Positions 19,477 to 28,222 of a DNA stretch of 64,000 nt are shown here, piece by piece. Every line of letters starts with the position of its first letter. Position 1 is the stretch's first letter. The notes beneath the pieces were generated by a model. It was not told the DNA's origin and made no database searches. It saw only the letters and a program-made list of their open reading frames with translations. The stretch covers positions 124,001-188,000 of the forward strand of contig JAHQIY010000040.1 in the NCBI GenBank assembly GCA_019054805.1, written 5' to 3'. Position numbers and translations under genes: made by a program. Source of the DNA: Brachionus manjavacas (lineage: Eukaryota > Rotifera > Eurotatoria > Ploima > Brachionidae).

Positions 19477-19990
19477 TGTTACTTTCTAACATTTAGTGGG
19501 CGTTCAATGTCGTGTAGGGTTTTTCGCCGACATTGAACCCAACATCTTCTGCTTTTCTTGCACTGAATCACTCTGTGAAACTTACAGGGCTAACCTCATC
19601 TATTCCTTGTAATACCTTGATTTATTGGGTGTGACGCAATTCACTTTTTTATCATAAAGTCCTTACTCTTTGTGTCGTGTTACTTTTCTTAGGTTTATTA
19701 ACACCTTTGTAAGTAAGTCGTTGATATGACATATCTAGCGCCATGTTACTTTTTGGCTACTCCGAAAAATGAAATTCTGCACTACAAAATTAAAATTAAA
19801 TAAAAACAATGGCTTAGTTTAAATTGCATTGTTAAATGTTAGAAACTATCACACAAAGTTAAAATTGTGATCGTGACCACTTCACCCTTAAATCCTTATC
19901 GGTATGGTTAATTTATCCGCACTAGCGTGAGCAAATTGGATGTGGATGCGCCTCCAAGGAAAGCAGTCAAAAAGGAAGGACATCGGGATT
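19477..19990. other. 514-base gap upstream of TRAP operon
   Basis: A ten-base inverted repeat TTCAATGTCG (19503-19512) with CGACATTGAA (19528-19537) forms a hairpin close to the previous gene end, without a T tract after the stem. The AT-rich remainder should carry the TRAP promoter; a TGTGATCGTGACCAC sequence near 19867 is a weak CRP-like half match. No gene is supported. Confidence 0.45.
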
Positions 19991-20524
19991 ATGGCATTAC
20001 CGAATAACATCATTACAACAACAAAGAATCGGCTCAATAAGGCTAACCAGTTTGCGGTAGGCATACTGACGGTCTTATTGATATTGGATGTTTGGTTGGG
20101 AGTATTAGATCGATACATACTCAAACTGCAATTGGTTTGGGTGGAAGAACTCGCTCGCTACATCATGATATGGGCCATCTTAATGGCGGTGCCATGCTGT
20201 ACTGCTGGAAGAGAGCATATGGGGCTAGAGTTTGTTACTCGACGATTCCCTCAAACCATCCAACAAATTATCAAGATTTGTGTTGGTGCACTGACATTTA
20301 GCTTCTTCGGTTATATCGCCTACTTGGGGTACACCTTTGCAGAAAAAGGGGCTAACCAACTCTCTACCGTGTTTTCTATGCCAATGGCATATGCCTATGC
20401 TGCTATTCCCGTCACTTTTGCCCTGTCTAGCTTTCAAGCCTTTTTGGTTTGGCTAGAGGATATCTACGCACTGAGGTTGCATTTGGCGGCTGAGAAATTT
20501 GATATGCAAGGAGAGCAGCTATGA
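19991..20524 (+). CDS. TRAP transporter small permease (DctQ type)
   Basis: About 177 residues with four hydrophobic helices and the DctQ signature WVEELARYIMIWAILMAVPCC followed by GLEFVTRRFP. It is the small integral subunit of a tripartite ATP-independent periplasmic transporter. ATG 19991 is chosen because AAGGAAGGA lies ten bases upstream; an in-frame ATG at 19940 has no such signal. Its stop overlaps the next start (ATGA at 20521-20524), coupling it to the large permease. Confidence 0.9.
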   Translation: MALPNNIITTTKNRLNKANQFAVGILTVLLILDVWLGVLDRYILKLQLVWVEELARYIMIWAILMAVPCCTAGREHMGLEFVTRRFPQTIQQIIKICVGALTFSFFGYIAYLGYTFAEKGANQLSTVFSMPMAYAYAAIPVTFALSSFQAFLVWLEDIYALRLHLAAEKFDMQGEQL

Positions 20525-21798
20525 TTGTCGGCATTGTATTTTTGTTGTTGATGCTTATCGGTGCCCCGATAGCTATTGCCTTAGGTGTCGCAGGTATCAC
20601 GGGTATGTACGACATGGGCGGGGCGCATTTTGCTTCTCTAGCGCCCAGTAAGATCTTTAATGGATTGAATATCTTCCCGTTTTTGGCGATGCCGTTTTTC
20701 ATCCTCGCTGGCGAGATCATGAACCACACAGGTATAACGAATCGACTGGTTTACTTATCAGAAGCGCTAGTTGGCCATTTTCGCGGTGGTCTTGCACATT
20801 CCAACATGGTTGCTTCGGTGTTCTTCTCTGGTATCACTGGCTCGGCGACGGCTGATGCTGCGGCATTTGGTCGAACCTTGGTTCCGGCGATGGTTAAGCA
20901 AGGTTATTCAAAAGACTATGCTTGCGCCGTAACAGCCGCTGGTTCAATCATAGGTCCAACGATTCCCCCGTCTGGTCTGATGGTGGTCTATGGCTCACTG
21001 ATGGGCGTCTCTATTGGTGGTCTGTTCGCGACAGGTATTTTACCGGGCATCTTAGTGTGTTTGGTTTGTATGGCAATCATTGGCGCAATGGGTAAGCGTA
21101 AAAACTTGCCTAAGATGAGTCAAAAAGCGTCTTTGGCTGAAGTGTTGGATCATTTCAAAAACTCAGCACTTGCTCTGCTGATGCCACTGATCATTCTTGG
21201 CGGCATTGTGTTTGGTATTGTTACGCCGACAGAAGCGGCATCCATTGCAGTGGCCTATGCGCTGATCATTGGTACATTTATCTACCGAAATCTAACGCTA
21301 GATGCGCTGTTTCAGATGGTTATTCGTACCGCACAGATTTCAGCGGTGATTTACCTGATTATTGGCTCGGCATCGATACTTGGCTGGTGGTTGAGCTTTA
21401 ACCAAATTCCACAAATGATCGCGGATATGTTTATCTCGTTGTCAGATAACCCACACGTTATCTTGGCACTGATTATCGCTCTGCTTCTAACGGTCGGTAT
21501 GATCATGGATATCAATGTCATGTTGATCATCCTTGCTCCTATCCTAGTGCCATTGACGATGGAAATCGGTATGGACCCACTGCACGCAGGCATTGTCTTC
21601 ATTCTTGCTCTGAACATCTCATTGATGACACCACCGATCGGTGCCTGTTTATTTGTCCTTTCATCAGTGACTGGAGCGAAGATAGAAGGCATATCGAAAG
21701 AGCTAATGCCATTCCTTATCGGGCAGTTATTACTCTTGTTTGCTATCGCATTTTTCCCTGACATTGTGTTGTTTATCCCGCGTTTACTGGGCTACTGA
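20521..21798 (+). CDS. TRAP transporter large permease (DctM type)
   Basis: The 425-residue protein has about 12 hydrophobic segments and the DctM features GAPIAIALGVAGI, AMPFFILAGEIM near residue 55, FFSGITGSATADAAAFG near 100, IGPTIPPSGLMVVYG near 145, and NISLMTPPIGACLF near 365. It is the ion-driven channel of the TRAP system in the inner membrane. It overlaps dctQ by four bases, and the binding protein follows after ~90 bases. Confidence 0.94.
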   Translation: MIVGIVFLLLMLIGAPIAIALGVAGITGMYDMGGAHFASLAPSKIFNGLNIFPFLAMPFFILAGEIMNHTGITNRLVYLSEALVGHFRGGLAHSNMVASVFFSGITGSATADAAAFGRTLVPAMVKQGYSKDYACAVTAAGSIIGPTIPPSGLMVVYGSLMGVSIGGLFATGILPGILVCLVCMAIIGAMGKRKNLPKMSQKASLAEVLDHFKNSALALLMPLIILGGIVFGIVTPTEAASIAVAYALIIGTFIYRNLTLDALFQMVIRTAQISAVIYLIIGSASILGWWLSFNQIPQMIADMFISLSDNPHVILALIIALLLTVGMIMDINVMLIILAPILVPLTMEIGMDPLHAGIVFILALNISLMTPPIGACLFVLSSVTGAKIEGISKELMPFLIGQLLLLFAIAFFPDIVLFIPRLLGY

Positions 21799-21890
21799 CA
21801 CTAAAACCTAACCCCTTCAACCCTACAAACCCTGGCTAGCGCGGGAGCCTAGTCAGGTAATAACTAAAATTCATACATAATGGAGTTATT

Positions 21891-22943
21891 ATGAAAAAGC
21901 TAACCAAATCATTGATTGCTACTGCTCTGGCTACGAGCTTATTGGCTGCCCCTTTTGCCATGGCTGAGAAAGTGCTGCGTATTGGTCATGACAACAAAGC
22001 CGATATCATGGAAAACCCGGCGCATGCGTTTACTGGTGTGTTTAAGAACATTGTTGAAACGGCGACTAATGGTGAGATTAAAGTTCAAGTCTTCCCAAGT
22101 AATCAGTTAGGTACGGCGAAAGAACATATCCAGATGGTACGTGATGGACAACTTCAAGGAACGCTGTCTCCAGTTGGACCATTAGCGGGTTACTACCCAA
22201 GAATTGGCGTTTTAGATGTGCCATTTGCGTTTGATAACAATGCCTCTACCTATGAAGTCCTCGATGGCAAGTTCGGGCAAGCACTGGCTTCTGACATTGA
22301 GTCAGAACTAAAAGATGTCAAAATCCTCGGTTTCCCTGACACAGGCGGTTTCTTCTCAGTAACTAACTCTAAGCGTGCCATCGAAGATCTTGAAGATTTC
22401 AAAGGTCTGCGTATTCGTACAATGACGCTGCCAACCCACCAGAAAATCATTCAGTCTTTAGGCGCTGAAGCATATCCACTATCTTGGGGTGAGGTTTACT
22501 CATCACTGCAAACTGGGGTTATCGACGGTCAGATGAACCCAGTACCCACGGTCTCTTTTGCTAAATTCAACGAAGTTCAAAAGTATCTGACGCTGACTAA
22601 CCATCTATTTGCACCTTACACCTTCATGGTCAACAAAAGCTTTTACGATAGTCTGACGGAAGACGAGAAGAAGATTGTCTCTGATGCGGTTGAGATTGCA
22701 TTGAGTGCAAACCGTGGTCTGTCGCGCTTGATTGAAGCATCTAGTGACCGTGGACTAGAAGGGTTGAAAAAGCGTATGAAGGTCAACTCTTTGACTGCAG
22801 AGCAGCGTGAATCGATGCGAAAAGCAACGCAACCTGGTGTGATTGCTTACGTCAAAGAGACCCATGGAGAGAAAGGAACAGAACTGCTAAATCTCTTCCT
22901 TGAAGAAGTAGATAAAGCGAATCACTCGACATATTTGAAATAG
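21891..22943 (+). CDS. TRAP transporter substrate-binding protein (DctP type)
   Basis: A Sec signal peptide (MKKLTKSLIATALATSLLAAPFAMA) precedes a DctP domain. Characteristic parts are VQVFPSNQLGTAKEHIQMVRDGQLQ near residue 65, GGFFSVTNSKRAIEDLEDFKGLRIRTM near 145-172 with the Arg that binds the carboxylate of the ligand, and WGEVYSSLQTGVIDGQMNP near 197-216. The ligand is probably an organic acid. The system is preceded by an IclR regulator and ends in a terminator at 22961-22987. Confidence 0.94.
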   Translation: MKKLTKSLIATALATSLLAAPFAMAEKVLRIGHDNKADIMENPAHAFTGVFKNIVETATNGEIKVQVFPSNQLGTAKEHIQMVRDGQLQGTLSPVGPLAGYYPRIGVLDVPFAFDNNASTYEVLDGKFGQALASDIESELKDVKILGFPDTGGFFSVTNSKRAIEDLEDFKGLRIRTMTLPTHQKIIQSLGAEAYPLSWGEVYSSLQTGVIDGQMNPVPTVSFAKFNEVQKYLTLTNHLFAPYTFMVNKSFYDSLTEDEKKIVSDAVEIALSANRGLSRLIEASSDRGLEGLKKRMKVNSLTAEQRESMRKATQPGVIAYVKETHGEKGTELLNLFLEEVDKANHSTYLK

Positions 22944-22960
22944 GCTTTCTCCAGCCATTT

Positions 22961-22987
22961 GCCCCAACGTTGGTTGGGGCTTTTTTG
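22961..22987 (+). terminator. terminator after TRAP operon
   Basis: GCCCCAAC and GTTGGGGC arms around a short loop are followed by six T. Confidence 0.9.
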
Positions 22988-23042
22988 TTTTAGCGGTGGG
23001 CAAGAGTTAATAATGAACTTTTGCTGGTCGCTAGAAACGCAA

Positions 23043-23065
23043 AAGCTGGCGGTTAAGCCAGCTTA
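23043..23065 (-). terminator. terminator of the 27-aa peptide gene
   Basis: AAGCTGGC and GCCAGCTT form a stem; on the minus strand it is followed by TTTTG. It sits 17 bases beyond the stop of the small frame at 23082-23165. Confidence 0.7.
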
Positions 23066-23081
23066 GTTGGGTGTTAGCACA

Positions 23082-23165
23082 TTAAGATTTGTTCGCGTCT
23101 TTGTTCGACTCTTTCCAGTACTGAATACGTACGCGATGCAATTGTGCTCTTCTCATTTTCTTCAT
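23082..23165 (-). CDS. 27-residue basic peptide
   Basis: The frame reads MKKMRRAQLHRVRIQYWKES and ends in a short polar tail. ATG 23163-23165 follows GAGGG by 7 bases and a terminator follows the stop, so a complete small transcription unit is visible. The peptide is strongly cationic and without a hydrophobic anchor; an RNA- or nucleic-acid-associated role is possible but unproven. I do not recognise a family. Confidence 0.5.
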   Translation of the reverse strand: MKKMRRAQLHRVRIQYWKESNKDANKS

Positions 23166-23478
23166 GATAATCCCTCACTTAGAAACAATGCAGCTCGTCA
23201 TTGAGCTTATGTGAATGTAGTTCCTCATGAACAAGAATTAATTTAGACGCCAATTTCGAAAAGATCTAGGTTTTTGATCACATTTTTTTGTATGTACGCC
23301 ATACCTTATTAGCTAAAAGTGAACTATGGCGCAGTTTAATAAGTTTGAAATGTAACTTGTGGGTAAGTGTCATATTGCTAATTAATATTAAATAAACAAT
23401 AACTTAACCAAAGTGTCATTTTCTCCGTCTACGATCTGCTCGCATTTATATAATTATTACTCAAGCAAGGAGTCAGCA

Positions 23479-25371
23479 ATGCGTTCGGTTTCAGACAAGA
23501 AGTGTAACAATCAGGATTCTGAGTTCAGCCAAATGATCGATGCACGTCTATCTCGTCGTCGATTTTTAGCTGGAACAGCAGCAGTAAGTGCGAGTGCTTT
23601 TCTTTCACTTAACCCAATAACTAAAGCATTTGCAGCGAAAAATGACAGCCCGCTGCTTAACTTTGAAGCGGTTCCAGCTTCAACGGCCGATGCGTTTATC
23701 GTGCCTAAAGGCTATAAAGCGACGCCACTCCTTTCTTGGGGTGATCCAATTTTCGCAGACGCACCAGAATTTGACCCAAGTGGTAAGCAAGATTCGAAAG
23801 CACAGTTGCGCCAGTTTGGAGATAACACAGATGGAATGAGCTTCTACCCAATCAGTGAAAACCGCGCTGTGATTGCCGTAAACAACGAATACACTAACTA
23901 TGATTTGTTGTTTGACCACGGTGGTAACGCCATGACCGCAGATGATGTGCTAAAAGCGCAAGCAGCACACGGCGTAACCGTATTTGAAATCGTTAAGTCT
24001 GGTGACCAATGGAAGCTAGACAAAAACGGCCAGCGTAACCGCCGTATTACTGCGAATACAGAAATGCAGCTGACAGGCCCTGCTGCTGGTCATGACTTGA
24101 TGAAAACCAAACTCGATCCATCAGGAATGAAGCCACTAGGTACGTTCAACAACTGTGCAAACGGTCAAACGCCTTGGGGTACTTACCTCACTTGTGAAGA
24201 GAACTTCAACGGTTACTTTGGTACTAGTGGTAACGCAGAAGTGTCAGCTGATCACAAACGCTATGGTGTCAAAGCAGCTAAGAGCAAATATCAGTGGCAC
24301 TACAGTGATGAGCGATTTGATGTAGCTAAGCATCCAAATGAACCACACCGTTTTGGCTGGGTGGTTGAAATCGACCCTAACGACCCAAGCTCAACGCCAC
24401 TTAAGCGCACTGCGCTTGGTCGCTTTAAGCATGAAAATGCTGCTCTGTTAATCAATGACAACGGTCATGTTGTGGTTTACCTAGGTGACGATGAGCGTGG
24501 CGAGCACCTGTACAAGTTTGTGTCTAAGAACAAATACCAACCAGGTAACGACAAAGCGAATCGCGATCTGCTCGAAGAAGGTACGCTGTATGTGGCTAAG
24601 TTCGAAATGGATGACAAAGAGCTTAAGGGCAAAGGCCAGTGGCTAGAGCTGACGTATGGCAAAAATGGCTTAACCAAAGAGAACGGCTTTAAAGATCAAG
24701 CTGAAGTGATGATCTTTGCGCGCCGCGCGGCCACTCACGTTGGTGCAACAACAATGGATCGCCCAGAGTGGGTTGCGGTTCACCCAGACAACAAACACGT
24801 ATTCTGTACCTTGACTAACAATAAGCATCGCGGCGTAAAAGAAGGTCAGCCTGTTGGTGGCCCTAACCCTCGTAAAGAGAACCATTACGGCCAGATTGTG
24901 CGTTGGGTACCACACAATGGTGACCATACAAGTGATGGCTTTGAGTGGGATCTGTACCTGATTGCTGGCAACCCAGAAGTGCATAAAGGTAACTTGTACG
25001 CAGGCAGTGATAACATCAACGCTGATAACATGTTTAACAGCCCAGATGGCATTGGCTTTGATGCGGCAGGACGCCTATGGATTCAGACTGATGGTAACTA
25101 CTCGAACAAAGGTGACTTTGCTGGCCAGGGTAACAACCAGATGTTGTGTGGTGACCCAATGACGGGCGAAGTGCGTCGTTTCCTAACAGGGCCTATTGCT
25201 TGTGAGATTACTGGGCTTACTTTCTCTGCGGATAACAAAACCATGTTTGTTGGGGTTCAGCACCCAGGTGAAAGTGGCGCACCTTCGCACTTCCCTGCTG
25301 GCGGCAACAGCAAACCGCGCTCTACTATCATGGCGATTACACGCGAAGATGGCGGCGTAATCGGCGCATAA
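23479..25371 (+). CDS. Tat-exported PhoX-family (DUF839) phosphatase-like protein
   Basis: ATG 23479 follows AAGGAG; the in-frame upstream start is less likely. Residues 24-42 (RLSRRRFLAGTAAVSASAF) are a twin-arginine signal. The mature part is a PhoX/DUF839 beta-propeller: ITANTEMQLTGPAAGHDLM, NNCANGQTPWGTYLTCEENFNGYFG, GRFKHENAALLI, FARRAATHVGATTMDRPEWVAVHP, and a GPIACEITGLTFS tail. PhoX enzymes are Ca/Fe-dependent alkaline phosphatases released to the periplasm under phosphate limitation. A TGTCATATTGC sequence near 23370 is at best a weak Pho-box half site. Substrate is inferred from family only. Confidence 0.9.
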   Translation: MRSVSDKKCNNQDSEFSQMIDARLSRRRFLAGTAAVSASAFLSLNPITKAFAAKNDSPLLNFEAVPASTADAFIVPKGYKATPLLSWGDPIFADAPEFDPSGKQDSKAQLRQFGDNTDGMSFYPISENRAVIAVNNEYTNYDLLFDHGGNAMTADDVLKAQAAHGVTVFEIVKSGDQWKLDKNGQRNRRITANTEMQLTGPAAGHDLMKTKLDPSGMKPLGTFNNCANGQTPWGTYLTCEENFNGYFGTSGNAEVSADHKRYGVKAAKSKYQWHYSDERFDVAKHPNEPHRFGWVVEIDPNDPSSTPLKRTALGRFKHENAALLINDNGHVVVYLGDDERGEHLYKFVSKNKYQPGNDKANRDLLEEGTLYVAKFEMDDKELKGKGQWLELTYGKNGLTKENGFKDQAEVMIFARRAATHVGATTMDRPEWVAVHPDNKHVFCTLTNNKHRGVKEGQPVGGPNPRKENHYGQIVRWVPHNGDHTSDGFEWDLYLIAGNPEVHKGNLYAGSDNINADNMFNSPDGIGFDAAGRLWIQTDGNYSNKGDFAGQGNNQMLCGDPMTGEVRRFLTGPIACEITGLTFSADNKTMFVGVQHPGESGAPSHFPAGGNSKPRSTIMAITREDGGVIGA

Positions 25372-25387
25372 GCAGTATTAAATGATT

Positions 25388-25419
25388 AAGCCCCGAATGT
25401 CATTATTCGGGGCTTTTTT
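25388..25419 (+). terminator. terminator after PhoX-like gene
   Basis: AAGCCCCGAAT and ATTCGGGGCTT pair around a short loop and are followed by TTTTTTG. Confidence 0.92.
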
Positions 25420-25558
25420 GTTTTCGCTTGGGTGTTTTCTGACTTTGTTTACATTGCTCGTACATACTTGAATTCGGTTATTGGTAACGTCTGCGACAAA
25501 TGTAACTAAATGTAAATACATAAAGAGAGGCTCCTCAGCCAATCTTTAAACCTTGTCT

Positions 25559-27460
25559 ATGAACTTTCACCATCAAAGCAAAGCGATACGAAATCATGAT
25601 CAAGAAGCCAAGTTGTTTCGAAATCGAGCGATTGTCGCCTTTGTTGCAATGATTGCTCTACTTGGAGTGCTTGTTGCCAACCTTTATCGCTTAGAAGTAA
25701 AGCAAGTTGATTACTATAAAACTCGTGCCAATGACAATCGAATTCAGGTCTTGCCTATCGCTCCAACCCGAGGCTTGATTTATGATCGTAATGGTAAAAT
25801 CTTAGCGAATAACTTTCCGGTTTACGTGTTACAGATGATTCCGGAAAAAGTTGAGGATTTGAATGCCTCTTTGGATAAGCTAGGGAAGCTGGTTTCACTT
25901 TCAGAGGCTCAACAAGAGAAGATGCTTAACCATCATGGTAAGCGTTTTAAACCTGTTATCGTCAAGAATGGCCTAACAGAACAAGAGGTTGCGCGATTCT
26001 CAGTGCATCAATATGAGCTGCCGGGCTTTTCTATTGATGTCGAGATGAAGCGAGATTACCCATACGGTGAAATACTGACTCACGTTTTGGGTTACGTTGC
26101 CCATATTAATGACCGCGATCTCAAACAGCTCGATGAGAGTGGCGAGCTTGCCAATTATCGGGCCACGAAAACGATCGGCAAACTGGGTATTGAAAAGTAC
26201 TACGAACATCTACTTCATGGTCAGCAAGGCTATCAAGAGGTTGAAGTAAATAGTCGCGGCCGCATTATCCGAACTATTGAGTATGTCCCACCTGTTTCAG
26301 GTCAGGATTTGGTGCTGAACATTGATATCGACTTGCAGAAGTTTGTATTCGATAAGCTTGATCATCGAGAAGGCAGTGCCGTGGTGCTGGACCCTCGTGA
26401 CAATAGTGTTCTTGCTATGGCGTCTAGCCCAAGTTATGACCCGAATCTGTTTGTAGAAGGGATTTCGAGTAAAGCCTACAGTAAGCTGCTCAACGATCCC
26501 TTTCATCCGTTAGTCAATCGCGCCACTTTGGGCGTGTATCCTCCTGCCTCGACAGTCAAACCCTTTATGGCAGTAGCTGGGTTAAGTGAAGACATCATTG
26601 AGCCAGATACAGTTCGTAATGATCATGGCGCATGGCGAATTCCGGGTACGACAAGACAAACTAAGGTGTGGCGAGATTGGAAACGTTGGGGGCACGGGCC
26701 TGTAAATGTCACGCTAGCGATTGAAGAGTCGGTTGATTCGTTTTTCTATCACATCGCTTATGAGCTAGGTATCGATCGTATTTCAGATTGGATGAACATG
26801 TTTGGTTTTGGTCGATTGACGGGTATTGATATTCCGGAAGAGACGCGAGCCAATATGCCAACTCGAGAGTGGAAAGAGTCCCGTTATCGTCAGCCTTGGT
26901 ACAAAGGCGACACCGTGCCTATCGGTATTGGGCAAGGTTACTGGACAGCGACGCCTTTGCAGATAGCTAAGGCGACATCTGTGTTAGTGAATCACGGTCA
27001 AGTCATTGCACCTCATTTGTTAAGAGCGACATTAGCTCACGGTACGCCATTTAGTGAAGAAAAGCCCAAATCAACCAAGGTCGATGACCAGATTAAAGGG
27101 GTGAGTGATAAAACCTGGGATATTGCGATGAACGCGATGCGACTGGTTAATTCTGGTAGTAGAGGATCAGGGCGTAGAGCGTTTCGAGGGGCTGACTATT
27201 GTAGTGGCGGCAAATCGGGGACAGCTCAGGTGTTTGGCCTGAAGAAGGATCAGGTCTATAACTCCAAGGAGCTGAGTTATGATCTTCTTGACCATGGATT
27301 GTTTACCGCTTTTGCACCTTGTGATCAGCCAAGATACGTTGCAACTGTGGTGATCGAACATGGTAATGGTGGCTCAAAAGTGGGGGCTCCTTTCGTTCGA
27401 CAGGTATTTGACTACCTCGATGTTGCAGGAAAAAACAAGCAGAAATCGCATCACTCGTAG
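25559..27460 (+). CDS. mrdA: penicillin-binding protein 2 paralogue (class B transpeptidase)
   Basis: A single anchor helix (AIVAFVAMIALLGVLVANLYRLEV) precedes a pedestal domain (TRGLIYDRNGKILANN) and a transpeptidase. The active-site Ser is residue 331 in STVK, the SxD motif lies in EESVDSFFYHIAYELG, and KSGTAQVF starts at residue 552, all at positions matching E. coli PBP2. It should cross-link peptidoglycan during elongation. The gene stands alone: rodA, rlmH, rlpA and dacA, the usual neighbours of mrdA, are absent, so this is probably a second PBP2 copy. ATG 25559 is used instead of TTG 25553; no good ribosome site is near either. Confidence 0.9.
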   Translation: MNFHHQSKAIRNHDQEAKLFRNRAIVAFVAMIALLGVLVANLYRLEVKQVDYYKTRANDNRIQVLPIAPTRGLIYDRNGKILANNFPVYVLQMIPEKVEDLNASLDKLGKLVSLSEAQQEKMLNHHGKRFKPVIVKNGLTEQEVARFSVHQYELPGFSIDVEMKRDYPYGEILTHVLGYVAHINDRDLKQLDESGELANYRATKTIGKLGIEKYYEHLLHGQQGYQEVEVNSRGRIIRTIEYVPPVSGQDLVLNIDIDLQKFVFDKLDHREGSAVVLDPRDNSVLAMASSPSYDPNLFVEGISSKAYSKLLNDPFHPLVNRATLGVYPPASTVKPFMAVAGLSEDIIEPDTVRNDHGAWRIPGTTRQTKVWRDWKRWGHGPVNVTLAIEESVDSFFYHIAYELGIDRISDWMNMFGFGRLTGIDIPEETRANMPTREWKESRYRQPWYKGDTVPIGIGQGYWTATPLQIAKATSVLVNHGQVIAPHLLRATLAHGTPFSEEKPKSTKVDDQIKGVSDKTWDIAMNAMRLVNSGSRGSGRRAFRGADYCSGGKSGTAQVFGLKKDQVYNSKELSYDLLDHGLFTAFAPCDQPRYVATVVIEHGNGGSKVGAPFVRQVFDYLDVAGKNKQKSHHS

Positions 27461-27538
27461 CGGTAAAAAGTGCTCTAATGGATAATTATGCGCATGGAAG
27501 CATAAAATTTGTGATCTTATGTCGATATGGCACTAAAT

Positions 27539-27676
27539 CTAGTTGCGACATTTGTACGGTATCACTATATTGAAAGGGTATCCCAATAACTTAAAGGTGT
27601 AGAGAACCGAGTAAACTCCCAGAGTTAATACGAATAAACTGAACGCAAAAAGAGACACAGGGCTTAACGAATCCAT
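27539..27676 (-). CDS. possible small hydrophobic peptide (uncertain)
   Basis: A frame with one or two hydrophobic stretches (VSLFAFSLFVLTLGVYSVLYTFKLLG) ending in IPYKCRN. An ATG at 27674-27676 gives 45 residues and a TTG at 27721 gives 60; the TTG has AAAGG close by, the ATG has no ribosome site. It occupies otherwise empty DNA divergent from the next small gene. Translation is not established. Confidence 0.25.
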   Translation of the reverse strand: MDSLSPVSLFAFSLFVLTLGVYSVLYTFKLLGYPFNIVIPYKCRN

Positions 27677-27803
27677 CGTTAAGAGTGCATCGAAAAACGT
27701 ATAAGAACTAAGTATTTTCAAAGGCCTTTTGCTTTATCCCTCTCAAGTAGTCGCATCTTCAAGTTATCGATACTGTTTTGATAACCAAGGAGGAGGTTTG
27801 GCT

Positions 27804-27962
27804 ATGTTATCTATATCGTTAGGTTTAGTCGCTTTAGGCGTGTTCGTATTCTTCTTCTGCTGGGTCGTTCAGCACGGTCTACCGGTCTTGGGCATGAAGC
27901 TCGATGAAGATGATTTATTGCTGATTTCAGAGATGTCTGGCGAAGACGTGCTCGAAGCATAA
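27804..27962 (+). CDS. 52-residue single-helix membrane protein
   Basis: The ATG follows AAGGAGGAGG at about 8 bases, one of the strongest ribosome sites in the window. Residues 2-24 (LSISLGLVALGVFVFFFCWVV) form one membrane helix; the acidic tail (KLDEDDLLLISEMSGEDVLEA) would be cytosolic or periplasmic. A terminator follows at 27984-28007. I do not recognise a family. It lies just upstream of the giant adhesin but is separately terminated. Confidence 0.7.
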   Translation: MLSISLGLVALGVFVFFFCWVVQHGLPVLGMKLDEDDLLLISEMSGEDVLEA

Positions 27963-27983
27963 CGAAAAATATCACCAGTAAAG

Positions 27984-28007
27984 AAAGGAGCCCTCGGCTC
28001 CTTTTTT
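27984..28007 (+). terminator. terminator after 52-aa membrane protein
   Basis: AAAGGAGCC and GGCTCCTTT around CTC with a T run. It separates this gene from the adhesin transcript. Confidence 0.9.
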
Positions 28008-28222
28008 AATTTCTACTTTTTGTTTTCAATTTGATTGTCTATCTGACAACAACTTTCCAAGCTCTCACAATTTTTGTCTAACTCATTAAAAAATAGAGGC
28101 TTATTTTCTCGCGATATTAAAAGAAAAACTGGCTCGTAACTTGCGATACCTAGTGTCCATGCCTTGTTCCACTAAGCAAACGCTGGTGGCAGGACTTATT
28201 CAAGACGACTAAGGAGCCAGTT

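Noticed and set aside
19860-19885. CRP-like site before the TRAP operon
   Set aside because: Only the left TGTGA half fits; the right half is a poor match.
23365-23385. Pho box before the PhoX-like gene
   Set aside because: TGTCATATTGC matches only part of one half-repeat; not strong enough to call.
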